DNA of 64,000 bases from positions 1 through 64,000 of the forward strand of contig NZ_BCNM01000005.1 in the NCBI RefSeq assembly GCF_001514495.1, in the 5' to 3' direction. This document shows positions 26,367 to 38,321 of this stretch, in pieces. The stretch is from Paenibacillus pabuli NBRC 13638. Its GTDB lineage: Bacteria > Bacillota > Bacilli > Paenibacillales > Paenibacillaceae. A program made the translations under genes and the position numbers. A model generated the notes under the pieces. It was not told the origin of the DNA and made no database searches. It was given only the letters and a program-made list of their open reading frames with translations. Positions within the stretch are counted from its first letter, which is position 1, and each line of letters opens with the position of its first letter.

Positions 26367-27599
26367 ATGAACGTCGTTGGCGTCATCGTTGAATATAATC
26401 CCTTACACAACGGGCATGTCTACCATTTGAGCGAGGCCAGACGACTCAGCGGAGATGACACTGTTGTGGCCGTAATGAGCGGCCCTTTTCTCCAGCGCGG
26501 CGAACCCGCCATCGTCGGCAAAAGGGCCCGCACGGAGATGGCGCTGCATGCTGGCGCTGATCTTGTGCTTGAACTGCCGGTTGCCTATGCGGTACAACCG
26601 GCCGAGTGGTTCGCCTTTGGTGCGGTGTCGCTGCTGCACCACACCGGCGTTGTGGACTCGCTCTGCTTCGGCAGCGAGTCCGGCGACCTCGCCAGCCTGC
26701 AGCGCATTGCGCGCGTGCTGGCTGTGGAGCCCGCAGGGCTGCGCGAGGATATCGCGCGCCGCCTGCGAGAAGGCGCCAGCTACCCCGCCGCATACGCAGG
26801 AGCGGCGGCAGCGCTGGCGCCTGGCGGCGTCAATGCAGACGACGCCGCTGCACTGCTGGGGCAGCCCAACAATTCGCTTGGGCTGCACTACCTGATCGCG
26901 CTGCAACGGCTGGACAGCGCGATCAGGCCCTTTACGGCGGCGCGTACCGGTGCCGCGTATCATGAGGCGACGCCCGGACCGGGGGCGATCGCCAGTGCAA
27001 CTGCTGTCCGCCGCCTGCTGATGGCGGACGGACCCGAAGCCGCCGCGCCATACGTGCCGGCGGCAACCCTTGCCATTCTGCATCGCGAATGGCAGGAAAA
27101 GCGCGCTCCCGTGCACTGGGAGCGCTTTGCACAGCCGCTGCTGCACATCGCGGCTACCCGCCGTGCCTCCGAGCTGGTACACATCGCCGAGGTCACGGAA
27201 GGACTCGAACACAGGCTGAGCCGCACGCTCGCTCAGCTCCCGGAGCCTTCGGTCGAGGCGCTGCTGAGCGCGCTTAAGACCAAACGGTATACACGTACAA
27301 AGCTACAGCGCATGCTCGCCCATCTGCTGCTAAATCATACCAAGGCCGAGTGTTCCCCTGAGAGACTGGCTGAAGGTCCGGCATATCTCCGGGTGCTTGG
27401 ATTCAATTCACAAGGACAGGCTCTTTTGAAATTAATGAAAAAGACGGCATCTCTGCCTGTCCTGCTGAGGCCATCGACTTTTACCCACAACCAGCTGGAA
27501 CTGGATATACAAGCTCAGGCAGCATACGCACTAGCCTGCGAACATACCGATACACGCATGATGTACAGCGACTACTATGAATCACCGGTGAGAATCTAG
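26367..27599 (+). CDS. tmcAL: tRNA(Met) cytidine acetate ligase
   Basis: YlbM family; uses ATP and acetate to make N4-acetylcytidine at the wobble position of elongator tRNA-Met. The 410-residue protein starts MNVVGVIVEYNPLHNGHVYH with the HNGH nucleotidyltransferase motif at 14-17 and has MSGPFLQRGEPAIVGKRAR and QPNNSLGLHYL further on. ATG 26367 follows AAAGGAG. The central two-thirds (about 26,480-27,280) is very GC-rich and Ala/Arg-rich, with some 60-base lines above 70% GC, while both ends have the local base composition; the reading frame is intact throughout. Upstream of ylbL and coaD as in the Bacillus ylb region, though on the opposite strand to sepM. Confidence 0.93.
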   Translation: MNVVGVIVEYNPLHNGHVYHLSEARRLSGDDTVVAVMSGPFLQRGEPAIVGKRARTEMALHAGADLVLELPVAYAVQPAEWFAFGAVSLLHHTGVVDSLCFGSESGDLASLQRIARVLAVEPAGLREDIARRLREGASYPAAYAGAAAALAPGGVNADDAAALLGQPNNSLGLHYLIALQRLDSAIRPFTAARTGAAYHEATPGPGAIASATAVRRLLMADGPEAAAPYVPAATLAILHREWQEKRAPVHWERFAQPLLHIAATRRASELVHIAEVTEGLEHRLSRTLAQLPEPSVEALLSALKTKRYTRTKLQRMLAHLLLNHTKAECSPERLAEGPAYLRVLGFNSQGQALLKLMKKTASLPVLLRPSTFTHNQLELDIQAQAAYALACEHTDTRMMYSDYYESPVRI

Positions 27600-27863
27600 C
27601 TCTGCATTCAGCCAATCTTTAGCCGGTTGTAACTTTACGATCCAGAAGGCCTCCCTATCGTTTATGCGGAGGGAGTCTCAACGTTCTGCTGCTTCCCATC
27701 AATGGTGTCTGGGATGATGACAACCCACACCGTTTGTTGTATGACTACGAATAAAATTGATCAAAAGACGTTGTTAGATGTGATATTATTCATTACATTC
27801 TAGAACGATGAACATGGGAGCGAACAGCGTATGCCAGGTTCATTAGACCTAATTATCGCAAAC

Positions 27864-27907
27864 AAGGGGCGTCCCTCGTCATGCTCACGACTTATGGGAT
27901 AGCCCCT
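27864..27907 (-). terminator. Likely terminator downstream of the YlbL-like protease gene
   Basis: AGGGGC.TCCC pairs with GGGA..GCCCCT across a 20-base loop. On the minus strand TTGTTTGCG follows, a poor T-run, about 80 bases after the protease stop. The rest of the gap 27600-27984 includes a second imperfect hairpin near 27645-27672 (CCTCCCT/AGGGAG) that may end tmcAL, and otherwise shows no convincing gene. Confidence 0.5.
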
Positions 27908-27984
27908 CCATATCAATCTCTTACTTTTTATAAAGTCTGTCCTACACTCTCTTATACGTTACTTTTTCAACGAGAATGATCATT

Positions 27985-29025
27985 TTATGATTTGACAGAC
28001 AAGCTTTTCAAATAAGCAAGCGCATCATCCACCGTGCTGACAGGAATAAGTTTCATCTTGGTTCCGATCTGCTCCGCCTTCGCCTCGGCTTCCTTATAAT
28101 TGTCCTTGGGCACAAAGAAAAACTCCGCTTCTTTTCGGTCCGCCGCAACAATTTTGTGCACAACGCCACCGATTGCACCAACCACGCCTTCTTTGGTAAT
28201 GGTACCCGTACCAGCAATCCGGTGACCTTTCGTCAAATCTCCAGGGGTCAATTGATTATAAATCTCCAACGTGAACATCAGTCCGGCTGATGGGCCACCT
28301 ACCTGAGTATCCGTGAAGGATATCTGTTTATTCGGATCTTCTGCTTTGACCTTCTGAACCGCTCCGATCATGACACCCAGTGCCGGGCGAGTTTCACCCG
28401 TTTTGCTGTCTTTCACTTCAATGAGCTGAACGTCGCGGCTGATGGTCTCTCCGCCTCGCTCCAATTGCATCTCAACCGTATCTCCGGCCTTTTTGTTCTT
28501 TAACAGCTCAGACAGGACCGTATTGTCCGGGGTTGCGGTTCCGTCTACACCCAAAATAATATCTCCGGGCTTAATATCTCCCTTGGGTTTTGGATCCTCG
28601 GACAACCCAAATACAAAAATATGCTCAGGAACAATGGAGTATTTCACGCCCGCCTGCTCATAAGCCGCCTCCATTGCCGAGGATTGTGAATCACTCATGA
28701 ACCAAACCTGTTCTGCAGAATATTCCGCTTCACTTTTGCCGCGCAGCCGATCTTCTTTTTTATCCACTTGAGCATTTCGATTAAACAAGGAGGTTCCTAG
28801 CAAAAACACATTGGCATATGTTGCCGACACTGTCGTCATCATAAAAACACCACGTTCTTCCTGATCGCCATCCTTAACGGTAACCATGGGTTTAACTTCG
28901 TCGGCGCTGCCAGGCATATAAATAATATATGGCGTTGGCATATACACCGCAACATAGACGACCAGAGCCACCACGATCACAAAGATCGAAGCTCTGAATC
29001 CGCCAGATTTCCGAATCCGATTCAT
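27985..29025 (-). CDS. SepM-like PDZ / Lon-domain membrane protease (YlbL)
   Basis: Membrane-anchored serine protease facing outside. The 346 residues contain one membrane segment (about 13-31), a PDZ domain (about 135-205, DIKPGDIILGVDG) and a C-terminal Lon-type S16 protease domain with S246 in VGGPSAGLMF and the partner K291 in GGVVHKIVAA. The streptococcal homologue SepM cleaves competence peptide, and B. subtilis YlbL acts on the cell-division inhibitor YneA; which substrate applies here is unknown. ATG 29025 is clear. It is transcribed divergently from ylbJ, 207 bases apart. Confidence 0.93.
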   Translation of the reverse strand: MNRIRKSGGFRASIFVIVVALVVYVAVYMPTPYIIYMPGSADEVKPMVTVKDGDQEERGVFMMTTVSATYANVFLLGTSLFNRNAQVDKKEDRLRGKSEAEYSAEQVWFMSDSQSSAMEAAYEQAGVKYSIVPEHIFVFGLSEDPKPKGDIKPGDIILGVDGTATPDNTVLSELLKNKKAGDTVEMQLERGGETISRDVQLIEVKDSKTGETRPALGVMIGAVQKVKAEDPNKQISFTDTQVGGPSAGLMFTLEIYNQLTPGDLTKGHRIAGTGTITKEGVVGAIGGVVHKIVAADRKEAEFFFVPKDNYKEAEAKAEQIGTKMKLIPVSTVDDALAYLKSLSVKS

Positions 29026-29232
29026 TGCATGAGCCCCCGTTCTTTGTGTATCTTTCCATAATTATAAGTCTAACATTCCCCTGCTCCCGCATACAATGGT
29101 ACAGGCCGGATAGGCCGCTGTTTACAGTAGTCTATCCGGTCAAGGCCGAACCGTTTGCGGACGTCATTCGGCCGTCCATAACTAATCCGAAGCCAAGTGC
29201 TAGACTTGCGGCTATCCATATGAGGTGAAACC

Positions 29233-30549
29233 ATGACAATGCAGGGCGAAGTTGCGGGCTCTGGACCTTTACGAACAGCACTTCTGAGTACCGGTGCTTT
29301 ATTACTGGTAATTGCAGTAGTTGTTTCGCCAAAAGAAGCCTTTGATGCTTCCATTCAGGGTCTGGATATTTGGTGGAAAATTATCTTTCCTGCCATGCTT
29401 CCATTCCTGATGTTATCCCAAATGTTGACTGCATTTGGCTTCACTCATGCGCTCGGCGTCTTACTCGGGCCATTGATGCAGCGCTGGTTCCGTCTGCCCG
29501 GCAAAGCCGGACTCGCTATTGTTGTCGGTATGTGCGGCGGTTTCCCGGCAGGGGCGGATACCGCATCTCGCTTGCTGCAGGATCGGCAAATTACCGCCAA
29601 ACAGGCGGGGATTGTGGCCTCCACAGCTCATTTCGCCAACCCGCTGATGATTATACTTGTCATCGGAGCCGCTTTTCTCCACCAGCCTGCTGCCGGATAT
29701 TTCCTTCTTGTGGTTCACTGGATAAGTGGCTGGATTGCCAACATCATCGGGGTACGTCTTCTGCCTGCGGAATCAAAGAGAGCACGTATCGCCTCTTCAT
29801 CCGCTGAATCGGAACACAATAAGGCAATCTCCGATCCAATAAAGCCTGCTTCTGCACATCAAGCTGCTTCATTCAAACGGCGCAGCCTGTGGTCGCAAAT
29901 GATGCTTGCCGCACGCGAGGCCCAGGAACGGGATGGACGCGGGTTCGGCAAACTGCTTGGTGACACCGTCTCCCAAGCTGTACAAACCTTGATGATGACC
30001 GGGGGATATATGATTGTGTTTGCCGTATTCATTCGGCTGCTCACCCTGTATATCACACCCGGCACTTCAGTCGCTCTCTGGCCCTCTCTGCTGGAGCTCC
30101 ATCTGGGAGCCTATCACCTGAGCCAAAGCCAGTTGAGCCCTTTGCTCATCATATCTTTACTCGCAGCCATCCTCGGCTGGGGGGGTCTAAGCTCTCATCT
30201 GCAAGTCTCCGCTGTACTGAAAGAAGCCGGGCTTGCCACAGCATCCATGTTCTACTTTACCGGCGTACGCCTGTTTCATGCGATGATTGCCTTCTTGATC
30301 AGCATGCTGCTGTGGCTGCCATTCAGCCGTTACAGTTCTGAAGTCTGGGCCACGTTTCAGAGCAATCCAGACCATAGTTTGACACCCTTCCTAACCAAGC
30401 GATCCTTGATTGGCATGAACACCTCCGACATCATTGACGCCGTCTGGAGCGGCTTTCCGTCTGCCTGCATCGGTCTGGCATTACTACTCGCCGTCATGAT
30501 CAGCCTATCGGGGCTGACCTTCTTGTTCAACCGCCGGTTTTCTCGATAA
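29233..30549 (+). CDS. ylbJ: Sporulation integral membrane protein YlbJ
   Basis: Polytopic membrane protein of the nucleoside-transporter/spore-maturation gate family needed for normal sporulation in B. subtilis. The 438 residues have eight or more hydrophobic segments with two gate-domain halves (about 50-180 and 260-430) separated by a hydrophilic stretch (about 185-240). GAGGTG precedes ATG 29233. The last 23 bases overlap the end of coaD on the other strand, and no terminator is visible between the two. Confidence 0.9.
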   Translation: MTMQGEVAGSGPLRTALLSTGALLLVIAVVVSPKEAFDASIQGLDIWWKIIFPAMLPFLMLSQMLTAFGFTHALGVLLGPLMQRWFRLPGKAGLAIVVGMCGGFPAGADTASRLLQDRQITAKQAGIVASTAHFANPLMIILVIGAAFLHQPAAGYFLLVVHWISGWIANIIGVRLLPAESKRARIASSSAESEHNKAISDPIKPASAHQAASFKRRSLWSQMMLAAREAQERDGRGFGKLLGDTVSQAVQTLMMTGGYMIVFAVFIRLLTLYITPGTSVALWPSLLELHLGAYHLSQSQLSPLLIISLLAAILGWGGLSSHLQVSAVLKEAGLATASMFYFTGVRLFHAMIAFLISMLLWLPFSRYSSEVWATFQSNPDHSLTPFLTKRSLIGMNTSDIIDAVWSGFPSACIGLALLLAVMISLSGLTFLFNRRFSR

Positions 30550-31042
30550 TTTTCTGACGCAGCGCAGCTTCCACTTCAGGTGAGACCAGATCAGTGACAT
30601 CCCCGTGGTAGTGGGCAATTTCCTTGACGATGCTGGAGCTCAGATAAGAATATTTCGGATTAGTCATCATAAAAATGGTTTCCGCATCCGGGTTTAACTT
30701 GCTGTTCGTCGAAGCCAGCTGCAGTTCATATTCAAAATCCGTCACCGAGCGGATACCGCGGACAATGACCTGTGCTTCTTTTTGCCTTACATAATTTGCC
30801 GTCAGATCACGGAAGCTGTCCACTTCCACATTAGGCAGATGACCTGTGACTTCCGTAATGAGGCTCTTGCGTTCTTCCACCGTAAACAATGGATTTTTGC
30901 TCATATTATTCAATACCGCCACAATGACACGATCAAACTGCTTCGACGCTCTCGCAATAATGTCCAGATGGCCCATAGTTACGGGATCAAAACTTCCTGG
31001 ATATACGGCAATTCGTTCCTGACGATGAATCATTTCACTCAT
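30527..31042 (-). CDS. coaD: Phosphopantetheine adenylyltransferase
   Basis: Fourth step of coenzyme A synthesis: phosphopantetheine plus ATP gives dephospho-CoA. The 171-residue protein has [19 protein letters not shown] with the TxGH motif at 22-25 and the C-terminal [12 protein letters not shown] motif. The ATG at 31042 follows GAGGAGG and overlaps the end of rsmD by eight bases, so translation is coupled; a second ATG three codons later is less well spaced. Its 3' end overlaps that of ylbJ by 23 bases. Confidence 0.97.
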   Translation of the reverse strand: MSEMIHRQERIAVYPGSFDPVTMGHLDIIARASKQFDRVIVAVLNNMSKNPLFTVEERKSLITEVTGHLPNVEVDSFRDLTANYVRQKEAQVIVRGIRSVTDFEYELQLASTNSKLNPDAETIFMMTNPKYSYLSSSIVKEIAHYHGDVTDLVSPEVEAALRQKIIEKTGG

Positions 31043-31646
31043 GAGGAGCCTCCTCTTCTGCTGTGCTAGGTTCTCCATCTTCTGTTGTTGCAGCAGGTGC
31101 ATAATGATAGATGGATACAGCTGTCTCCCCATACAATGCTTTGCGCGTTTGTTCAAACGGGCCGAATTGCTCTGGGTAACTATATTTGGATTCATATTCA
31201 AGCACGATGGTCGCTTCCGGTTCAAGCAAGTCCAGCTCGTGCATTGTAAGCATTAACTCATCCCCATTTTTCATACGATAGGGCGGGTCCAGAAATACGA
31301 GATCAAATTGGGTGCTTCGCTTGGCGAGTGCCTTTAATGCACGACTGGCATCGTTCCGGTATATGGCCGCTTGATCTTCCAGCTTGGTTGCCTTCAGATT
31401 AGCACGGATTACTTCAATGCTCTTCGATTCCAAGTCAACAAAAACAGCCTTGTCCATGCCGCGGCTCAGCGCCTCAATACCGAGACCTCCACTGCCTGCA
31501 AACAGATCCAATGCTGTACCGCCCTCAAAATAAGGGCCAATCATACTAAACAACGCTTCCTTCACCTTGTCGGTGGTCGGCCGCGTTCCTGTGCCAGGAA
31601 CAGCCTTCAGCGGTCTGCCTTTCGCACTCCCAGATACCACTCTCAC
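31035..31646 (-). CDS. rsmD: 16S rRNA (guanine(966)-N2)-methyltransferase
   Basis: Modifies G966 in the 30S decoding region. The 203-residue Rossmann-fold enzyme shows [13 protein letters not shown], the SAM motif [16 protein letters not shown] (45-60) and the catalytic DPPY (120-123). The C-terminal 20 residues are an acidic tail rich in Glu, Thr and Ala beyond the usual domain. The start is GTG 31646 behind AAGGTGA. It forms a two-gene unit with coaD; divergently upstream lies the small-RNA candidate at 31788-31926. Confidence 0.95.
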   Translation of the reverse strand: MRVVSGSAKGRPLKAVPGTGTRPTTDKVKEALFSMIGPYFEGGTALDLFAGSGGLGIEALSRGMDKAVFVDLESKSIEVIRANLKATKLEDQAAIYRNDASRALKALAKRSTQFDLVFLDPPYRMKNGDELMLTMHELDLLEPEATIVLEYESKYSYPEQFGPFEQTRKALYGETAVSIYHYAPAATTEDGEPSTAEEEAPHE

Positions 31647-31751
31647 TGATGAGTCACCTTTTCTCTCTATGTAAGTTTATTGATAAAGCTATCGTACCAC
31701 AATCGGGTTCAGTTTGAAAAATAGTCCGTCTGCTTTCACTCCAGAAAATTG

Positions 31752-31781
31752 TTGACACAATTGTTGATGGATATGTATAAA
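31752..31781 (+). promoter_or_regulatory. Strong promoter of the small-RNA candidate
   Basis: A perfect TTGACA (31752-31757), 18 bases, and TATAAA (31776-31781), with TG directly before the -10. No protein gene follows on this strand before a terminator at 31899-31925, which points to a non-coding transcript. Confidence 0.7.
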
Positions 31782-31787
31782 AAGGAA

Positions 31788-31926
31788 ACAATCGGGCGAT
31801 TCTATAATTATCGACATCACAAGTGTCGTAGACAACCGCGGAGAAGACTTACGTTTCCCCATAAGCTCTTCGTCCGGTTTCTCCTCTCCCATGAAAAAGA
31901 AGCTCTCGAAAGAGGGCTTCTTTTTG
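31788..31926 (+). ncRNA. Candidate small RNA with C-rich loops
   Basis: Predicted transcript of about 139 nt between the promoter above and an intrinsic terminator (GAAGCTCTC-GAAA-GAGGGCTTC then TTTTT, 31899-31925). Structures in order: hairpin CGACA/TGTCG (31812-31828); a larger hairpin (31835-31878) closed by ACCG/CGGT, GAAGA/TCTTC and CTTA/TAAG, whose loop is CGTTTCCCCA; an unpaired TTCTCCTCTCCC (31879-31890); and the terminator. The C-rich loop and linker could pair with purine-rich ribosome sites, as do the Firmicute regulators RoxS/RsaE and FsrA. The B. subtilis rsmD homologue ylbH has a conserved upstream RNA element, which may or may not be related. An overlapping 72-codon plus-strand frame lacks a ribosome site. 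Confidence 0.55.
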
Positions 31927-32000
31927 TTATCATTATTATGTACCATAACCGCATTGACCCATTATAAAACCATTGCCCTCAGAAATACCTTCAGAAAATC

Positions 32001-32426
32001 CTATTCCCCATATTCATTCATACTGGCCTCCAATTCGGATTGAAACCATCCAATATCTTTAAGCCATTCTTCCATGTCATTCATAAATTCTGTATGATTC
32101 AAGTGTTCGATCTTATATTTCTTCAGTTTGTCACTCAGAAAAGCATAGAAGTAATGACTCAGCTCATATCGCTGTCTGCTTTTGCTGAACGTTTTATACT
32201 GATCCTCACTGACCGTCATATCAAAGTAAATCGTATTGTCCTTCTTTGCATATCTGACCGTCGATTTTCTCTCATATTCTTCAGGCAGACATCTAAAAAC
32301 AAAGAACAGCTCAATGTCACACGCTTGATATTTACTTTTTGCTTTGTCAAACACAGGCTGTAATTCATCCGAAAGTGCGGCAACCTGTGTTATCCCTGAG
32401 GTGTCTGTCGACTTATCCAGTATCAT
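32001..32426 (-). CDS. Hypothetical protein, 141 residues
   Basis: Not recognised. A soluble, charged protein with no signal peptide or membrane segment, beginning MILDKSTDTSGITQVAALSD and including a beta-like VRYAKKDNTIYFDMTVSED stretch followed by helices rich in Tyr, Phe and Lys. I choose ATG 32426, 11 bases after AGGAGG; ATGs further upstream are too near that site or have none. It is the last of three small minus-strand genes (33192 to 32001) that appear to be an accessory insertion between rsmD and the sugar region. The overall look is similar to small immunity-type proteins, but no motif supports that. Confidence 0.65.
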   Translation of the reverse strand: MILDKSTDTSGITQVAALSDELQPVFDKAKSKYQACDIELFFVFRCLPEEYERKSTVRYAKKDNTIYFDMTVSEDQYKTFSKSRQRYELSHYFYAFLSDKLKKYKIEHLNHTEFMNDMEEWLKDIGWFQSELEASMNEYGE

Positions 32427-32503
32427 GGCACACATGGCCTCCTCATAGCTCATTCAAATTCATATCACAAAAGTAAATCTGCGTTTTTGCCACTCCATCC
32501 AGC

Positions 32504-32785
32504 TTAGTTGCTTCTTTTTTTGTTACGAATGGATATATTCAAACTTAACAGCGGAATCAATAATCCCAATGCAGGAAAGGCCATATTCCATGACTGGTAT
32601 CTGATCGATTGAATAACAATAAAGACAATCGCCATCAAGATTATGATCTGAGTAATCTGAAATCTGTCCAGATTACGCTTGAATGCCTTTTTAGAAACCA
32701 TTCGAATCAGGAAATAGGCAACTAAACTATAAAAAACGATCATGCCTGTAACGCCAAAGAAAACGATTAAAGCAGCATGGCCCAA
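32504..32785 (-). CDS. Small integral membrane protein, hypothetical
   Basis: Not recognised. With TTG 32785 as start (AAGGAGG seven bases upstream) the product has 93 residues: a membrane segment at about 4-27 (ALIVFFGVTGMIVFYSLVAY), a basic loop (KKAFKRNLDRFQ), then two closely spaced hydrophobic stretches (about 47-62 and 67-82) and a basic tail NISIRNKKRSN. A longer frame from 32848 lacks a ribosome site. It lies between two other small hypothetical genes on the same strand. Confidence 0.6.
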   Translation of the reverse strand: MGHAALIVFFGVTGMIVFYSLVAYFLIRMVSKKAFKRNLDRFQITQIIILMAIVFIVIQSIRYQSWNMAFPALGLLIPLLSLNISIRNKKRSN

Positions 32786-32886
32786 AATTTTGCCTCCTTC
32801 ACTCCATCCTATTTCCTTAATTTTACCATATGAGTGAAAGAGAGTCATCGGAATACTCTAGCTGAACTTTCCACACCGTCCTTCAT

Positions 32887-33192
32887 TTATTTCTCTTCAC
32901 TGATCACTGTTGCGTTATAGATTACAATCCGTTTGCCATCCAGGTCAAAAAGCACCTTATTTCCATACTCCGTATCCTGCAAATCAATCTTACCTTCATA
33001 CGTCTGAATCAATTCTCCCGAATCACCATACACTTTAACCACACGTTCCAGACCGCCGGAGTTGTTGGATTTCATCGTTTTGAGTGCACGTTCACCTGAA
33101 GCCGTGTTGAAATACCAGATGAAGCACCCCACAATAATGCCAAGTATGACCAACGAGGTCACCCATACACCCGTCTTTGCTTTTCTACTCAA
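32887..33192 (-). CDS. Small membrane-anchored extracytoplasmic protein
   Basis: The 101-residue product starts at TTG 33192 behind AAGGAGG. It has a basic N-terminus, one membrane segment (about 9-27) and a beta-rich outer part with LERVVKVYGDSGELIQTYEGK and KVLFDLDGKRIVIYNATV. This pattern (a 'TYEGK' strand then a 'DGKR' hairpin) recurs in uncharacterised small Bacillales and phage-associated proteins. No function can be assigned. The first gene of the group of three. Confidence 0.65.
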   Translation of the reverse strand: MSRKAKTGVWVTSLVILGIIVGCFIWYFNTASGERALKTMKSNNSGGLERVVKVYGDSGELIQTYEGKIDLQDTEYGNKVLFDLDGKRIVIYNATVISEEK

Positions 33193-33277
33193 AATAAACC
33201 CCTCCTTTATCCATGTTCAGTACTGTACGAGGCAGAGACGATAGCGGTTTCATAGTTCAGGCCATCAGCTATAAAAA

Positions 33278-33301
33278 AGAGGCCTCCCTTGGGAGACCTC
33301 T
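33278..33301 (-). terminator. Intrinsic terminator after the GH2 gene
   Basis: Minus strand: AGAGG.CTCCC pairs with GGGAG.CCTCT, followed by TTTTTT. It ends the transport/beta-galactosidase cluster. Confidence 0.9.
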
Positions 33302-33324
33302 GTCCTACATCTTATACAGCGCTT

Positions 33325-36387
<3,063 letters not shown>

Positions 36388-36483
36388 TCAGCTCTCTCCC
36401 TCTTGAAACAAATATATTGATTACTTATTCAGTACAGATTCTTATTTTCCTTTTATTAAACCAACATAAACAAACAGAAAGAC

Positions 36484-36510
36484 AGAGGCACGCCATGATG
36501 GTCGGCCTCT
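36484..36510 (-). terminator. Hairpin between permease and GH2 genes
   Basis: AGAGGC pairs with GCCTCT with an inner CCAT/ATGG stem; the minus strand continues TGTCTTTCTGTTTGTTT. It may be a leaky terminator, letting the beta-galactosidase be expressed at a lower level than the transporter. Confidence 0.5.
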
Positions 36511-36564
36511 TCTTTCCTTCTTTCTTTCTGGCATTGACGTCCAATTAGACTTTATCGTACTGAC

Positions 36565-37395
36565 TTATTTCACAGAACCAACCATACCTGCGACAAAGTG
36601 TTTTTGCATAATGAAGAATACTAAGGCGGTTGGCAATGTTGCAATGACGATGGCAGCCATAATGACACCATAATCCGGTGAATAACTGGAACCGAGGTTC
36701 GAGATTAACAGCGGGATCGTCTGTTGGTCTGGCGTTTGCAGTACCACGAGTGGCCAGAGGTAGTTATTCCAGCTGCTCATGAATGTGATGATCGCAGCGG
36801 CTGCATATGTTGTTTTCATCGTTGGCATGTAGATTTTCAGGAAAATACCAAGCTCGCTCAGACCATCAATCCGACCTGCCTCCAGCATCTCTTTCGGGAA
36901 CATTTTGGTATTCTGGCGGAAGAAGAAGATCAGGAACGCCGTTGTGATGGTTGGCAGAATAACTGCTGCCATCGTATTAATTCCGATAAACGGTGCAAAA
37001 CCGGAAATGGTAGCGAACATCCGGTATAACGGAACCATGAGCGCAGCGAACGGAATCATCATGGAAAGCAACAGAATGTTAAATACGATATCCCGTGACT
37101 TCGTCCGATACACTTCAAATCCATAGCCGGCCAAGGAACCAATTAATAGTGCAAGGATTGTGGAAATGACCGAAACGATTGCCGAGTTCCCCAGAGCCTG
37201 TACCAAGTTCGTCTGATCCAGCAATTTACTGAAGTTATCCAGGAAAGCTGATCCTGGCAGCAATCTGCCTTTGGTAACATCGACAGAAGCATTGGTTGAA
37301 CTGACGAGCATCCAGAAAAACGGGAAGATAGATACAAATGCAACGATGGACAAAAAGACATAGGTGAATATACGTTTCGCTTTTGCTTTAGCCAT
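36565..37395 (-). CDS. Sugar ABC transporter permease (MalG/LacG type)
   Basis: One of two membrane subunits of a CUT1-family oligosaccharide importer. The 276 residues contain six membrane segments and the ATPase-contact EAA loop (EAGRIDGLSELGIFLKIYMP, about 178-197). ATG 37395 overlaps the end of the preceding permease gene by eight bases and has GGTGAGAG before it. No ATPase gene is present nearby; CUT1 systems of Bacillales usually share an MsmK/MsmX ATPase encoded elsewhere. Confidence 0.93.
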   Translation of the reverse strand: MAKAKAKRIFTYVFLSIVAFVSIFPFFWMLVSSTNASVDVTKGRLLPGSAFLDNFSKLLDQTNLVQALGNSAIVSVISTILALLIGSLAGYGFEVYRTKSRDIVFNILLLSMMIPFAALMVPLYRMFATISGFAPFIGINTMAAVILPTITTAFLIFFFRQNTKMFPKEMLEAGRIDGLSELGIFLKIYMPTMKTTYAAAAIITFMSSWNNYLWPLVVLQTPDQQTIPLLISNLGSSYSPDYGVIMAAIVIATLPTALVFFIMQKHFVAGMVGSVK

Positions 37396-38290
37396 TTCTC
37401 TCACCTGCCACTTTGAACTGGATTATGGACAATACGATAATCATCAGCACGATGGAATACGAAACGGTTGCCGCATATCCGAAGTCCGGTGAATATTTGA
37501 ACGAAAGATTATAGATGTATTGGGAGATGGACATCGTCGCATTACCCGGGCCACCTTTGGTGATGTTCATAATTTCATCGAAGATTTGCAGTGTACCGAT
37601 CGTCGATGTAATGGACGTGAACAGGATGATCGGCTTAAGCAATGGAACAGTAATTTTGAAAAATTGCGTGAATGCATTCGCACCATCGATCCGTGCTGCT
37701 TCATAGATCGATTGATCAATGTTCTGGAGAGATGACAGATAGAAAATCATGTTATATCCGGTCCAACGCCAAGTAACGGCGATTATAATCGTAATTTTAG
37801 CCCAGAACGGGTCAGTGATCCATTGAATCGGTTCAGCAATCATATGCAGATTCATCAGGAATTGGTTAACCATTCCATCGGAAGAGAACAGATATTTGAA
37901 TACGACAGAATAGGCAACCAATGAGGTTACGCAAGGCAGGAAGATAGCAGTACGGAAGAAACTGCGGAAGCGCAGCGTACTGTCATTCAATAAAACGGAA
38001 ATAAACAAACCAAGAATAATCATGACAGGCACTTGAATGATCAAATATAGAAATGTATTGGATACGGCCGTACGGAACGTTGTATCAATGAATAATCTTT
38101 TATAGTTATCCAGGCCCGTAAATTCAAGATTGGCTCCTACACCCGACTTGAATGATAAGAGCAGCGCTTGCAGCATCGGATAAAAGTAAAATGCAACGAT
38201 CCCGATCGCAGCGAGTGATATAAAAGCCCATCCAGTCAAATTATTTTTCTTTTGGAGACTGTCTCCTGTATTCATGGCTTTGGCTTTCAC
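37388..38290 (-). CDS. Sugar ABC transporter permease (MalF/LacF type)
   Basis: The partner membrane subunit. The 300 residues have six membrane segments and the EAA loop EAARIDGANAFTQFFKITVP (about 194-213). The start GTG 38290 lies seven bases after AGGAG; an ATG five codons later is too far from it. It is separated from the binding-protein gene by 137 bases that hold a long inverted repeat (38322-38408). Confidence 0.93.
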   Translation of the reverse strand: MKAKAMNTGDSLQKKNNLTGWAFISLAAIGIVAFYFYPMLQALLLSFKSGVGANLEFTGLDNYKRLFIDTTFRTAVSNTFLYLIIQVPVMIILGLFISVLLNDSTLRFRSFFRTAIFLPCVTSLVAYSVVFKYLFSSDGMVNQFLMNLHMIAEPIQWITDPFWAKITIIIAVTWRWTGYNMIFYLSSLQNIDQSIYEAARIDGANAFTQFFKITVPLLKPIILFTSITSTIGTLQIFDEIMNITKGGPGNATMSISQYIYNLSFKYSPDFGYAATVSYSIVLMIIVLSIIQFKVAGERNG

Positions 38291-38321
38291 AGTATGGCTC
38301 CTCTCTCTCCGTGTAACATGG

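Noticed and set aside
26403..27212. 269-residue minus-strand frame and several others in the tmcAL core.
   Set aside because: The GC-rich core lacks stop codons in most frames; only the plus-strand frame has family motifs and a ribosome site.
27838..27909. 23-codon plus-strand frame (MPGSLDLIIANKGRP...) after GGAG.
   Set aside because: Too short, ends in a hairpin and has no promoter of quality; not reported as a gene.
31689..31946. 85-residue minus-strand frame over the small-RNA candidate.
   Set aside because: Runs through the promoter and terminator hairpin, with no ribosome site or recognisable motif.
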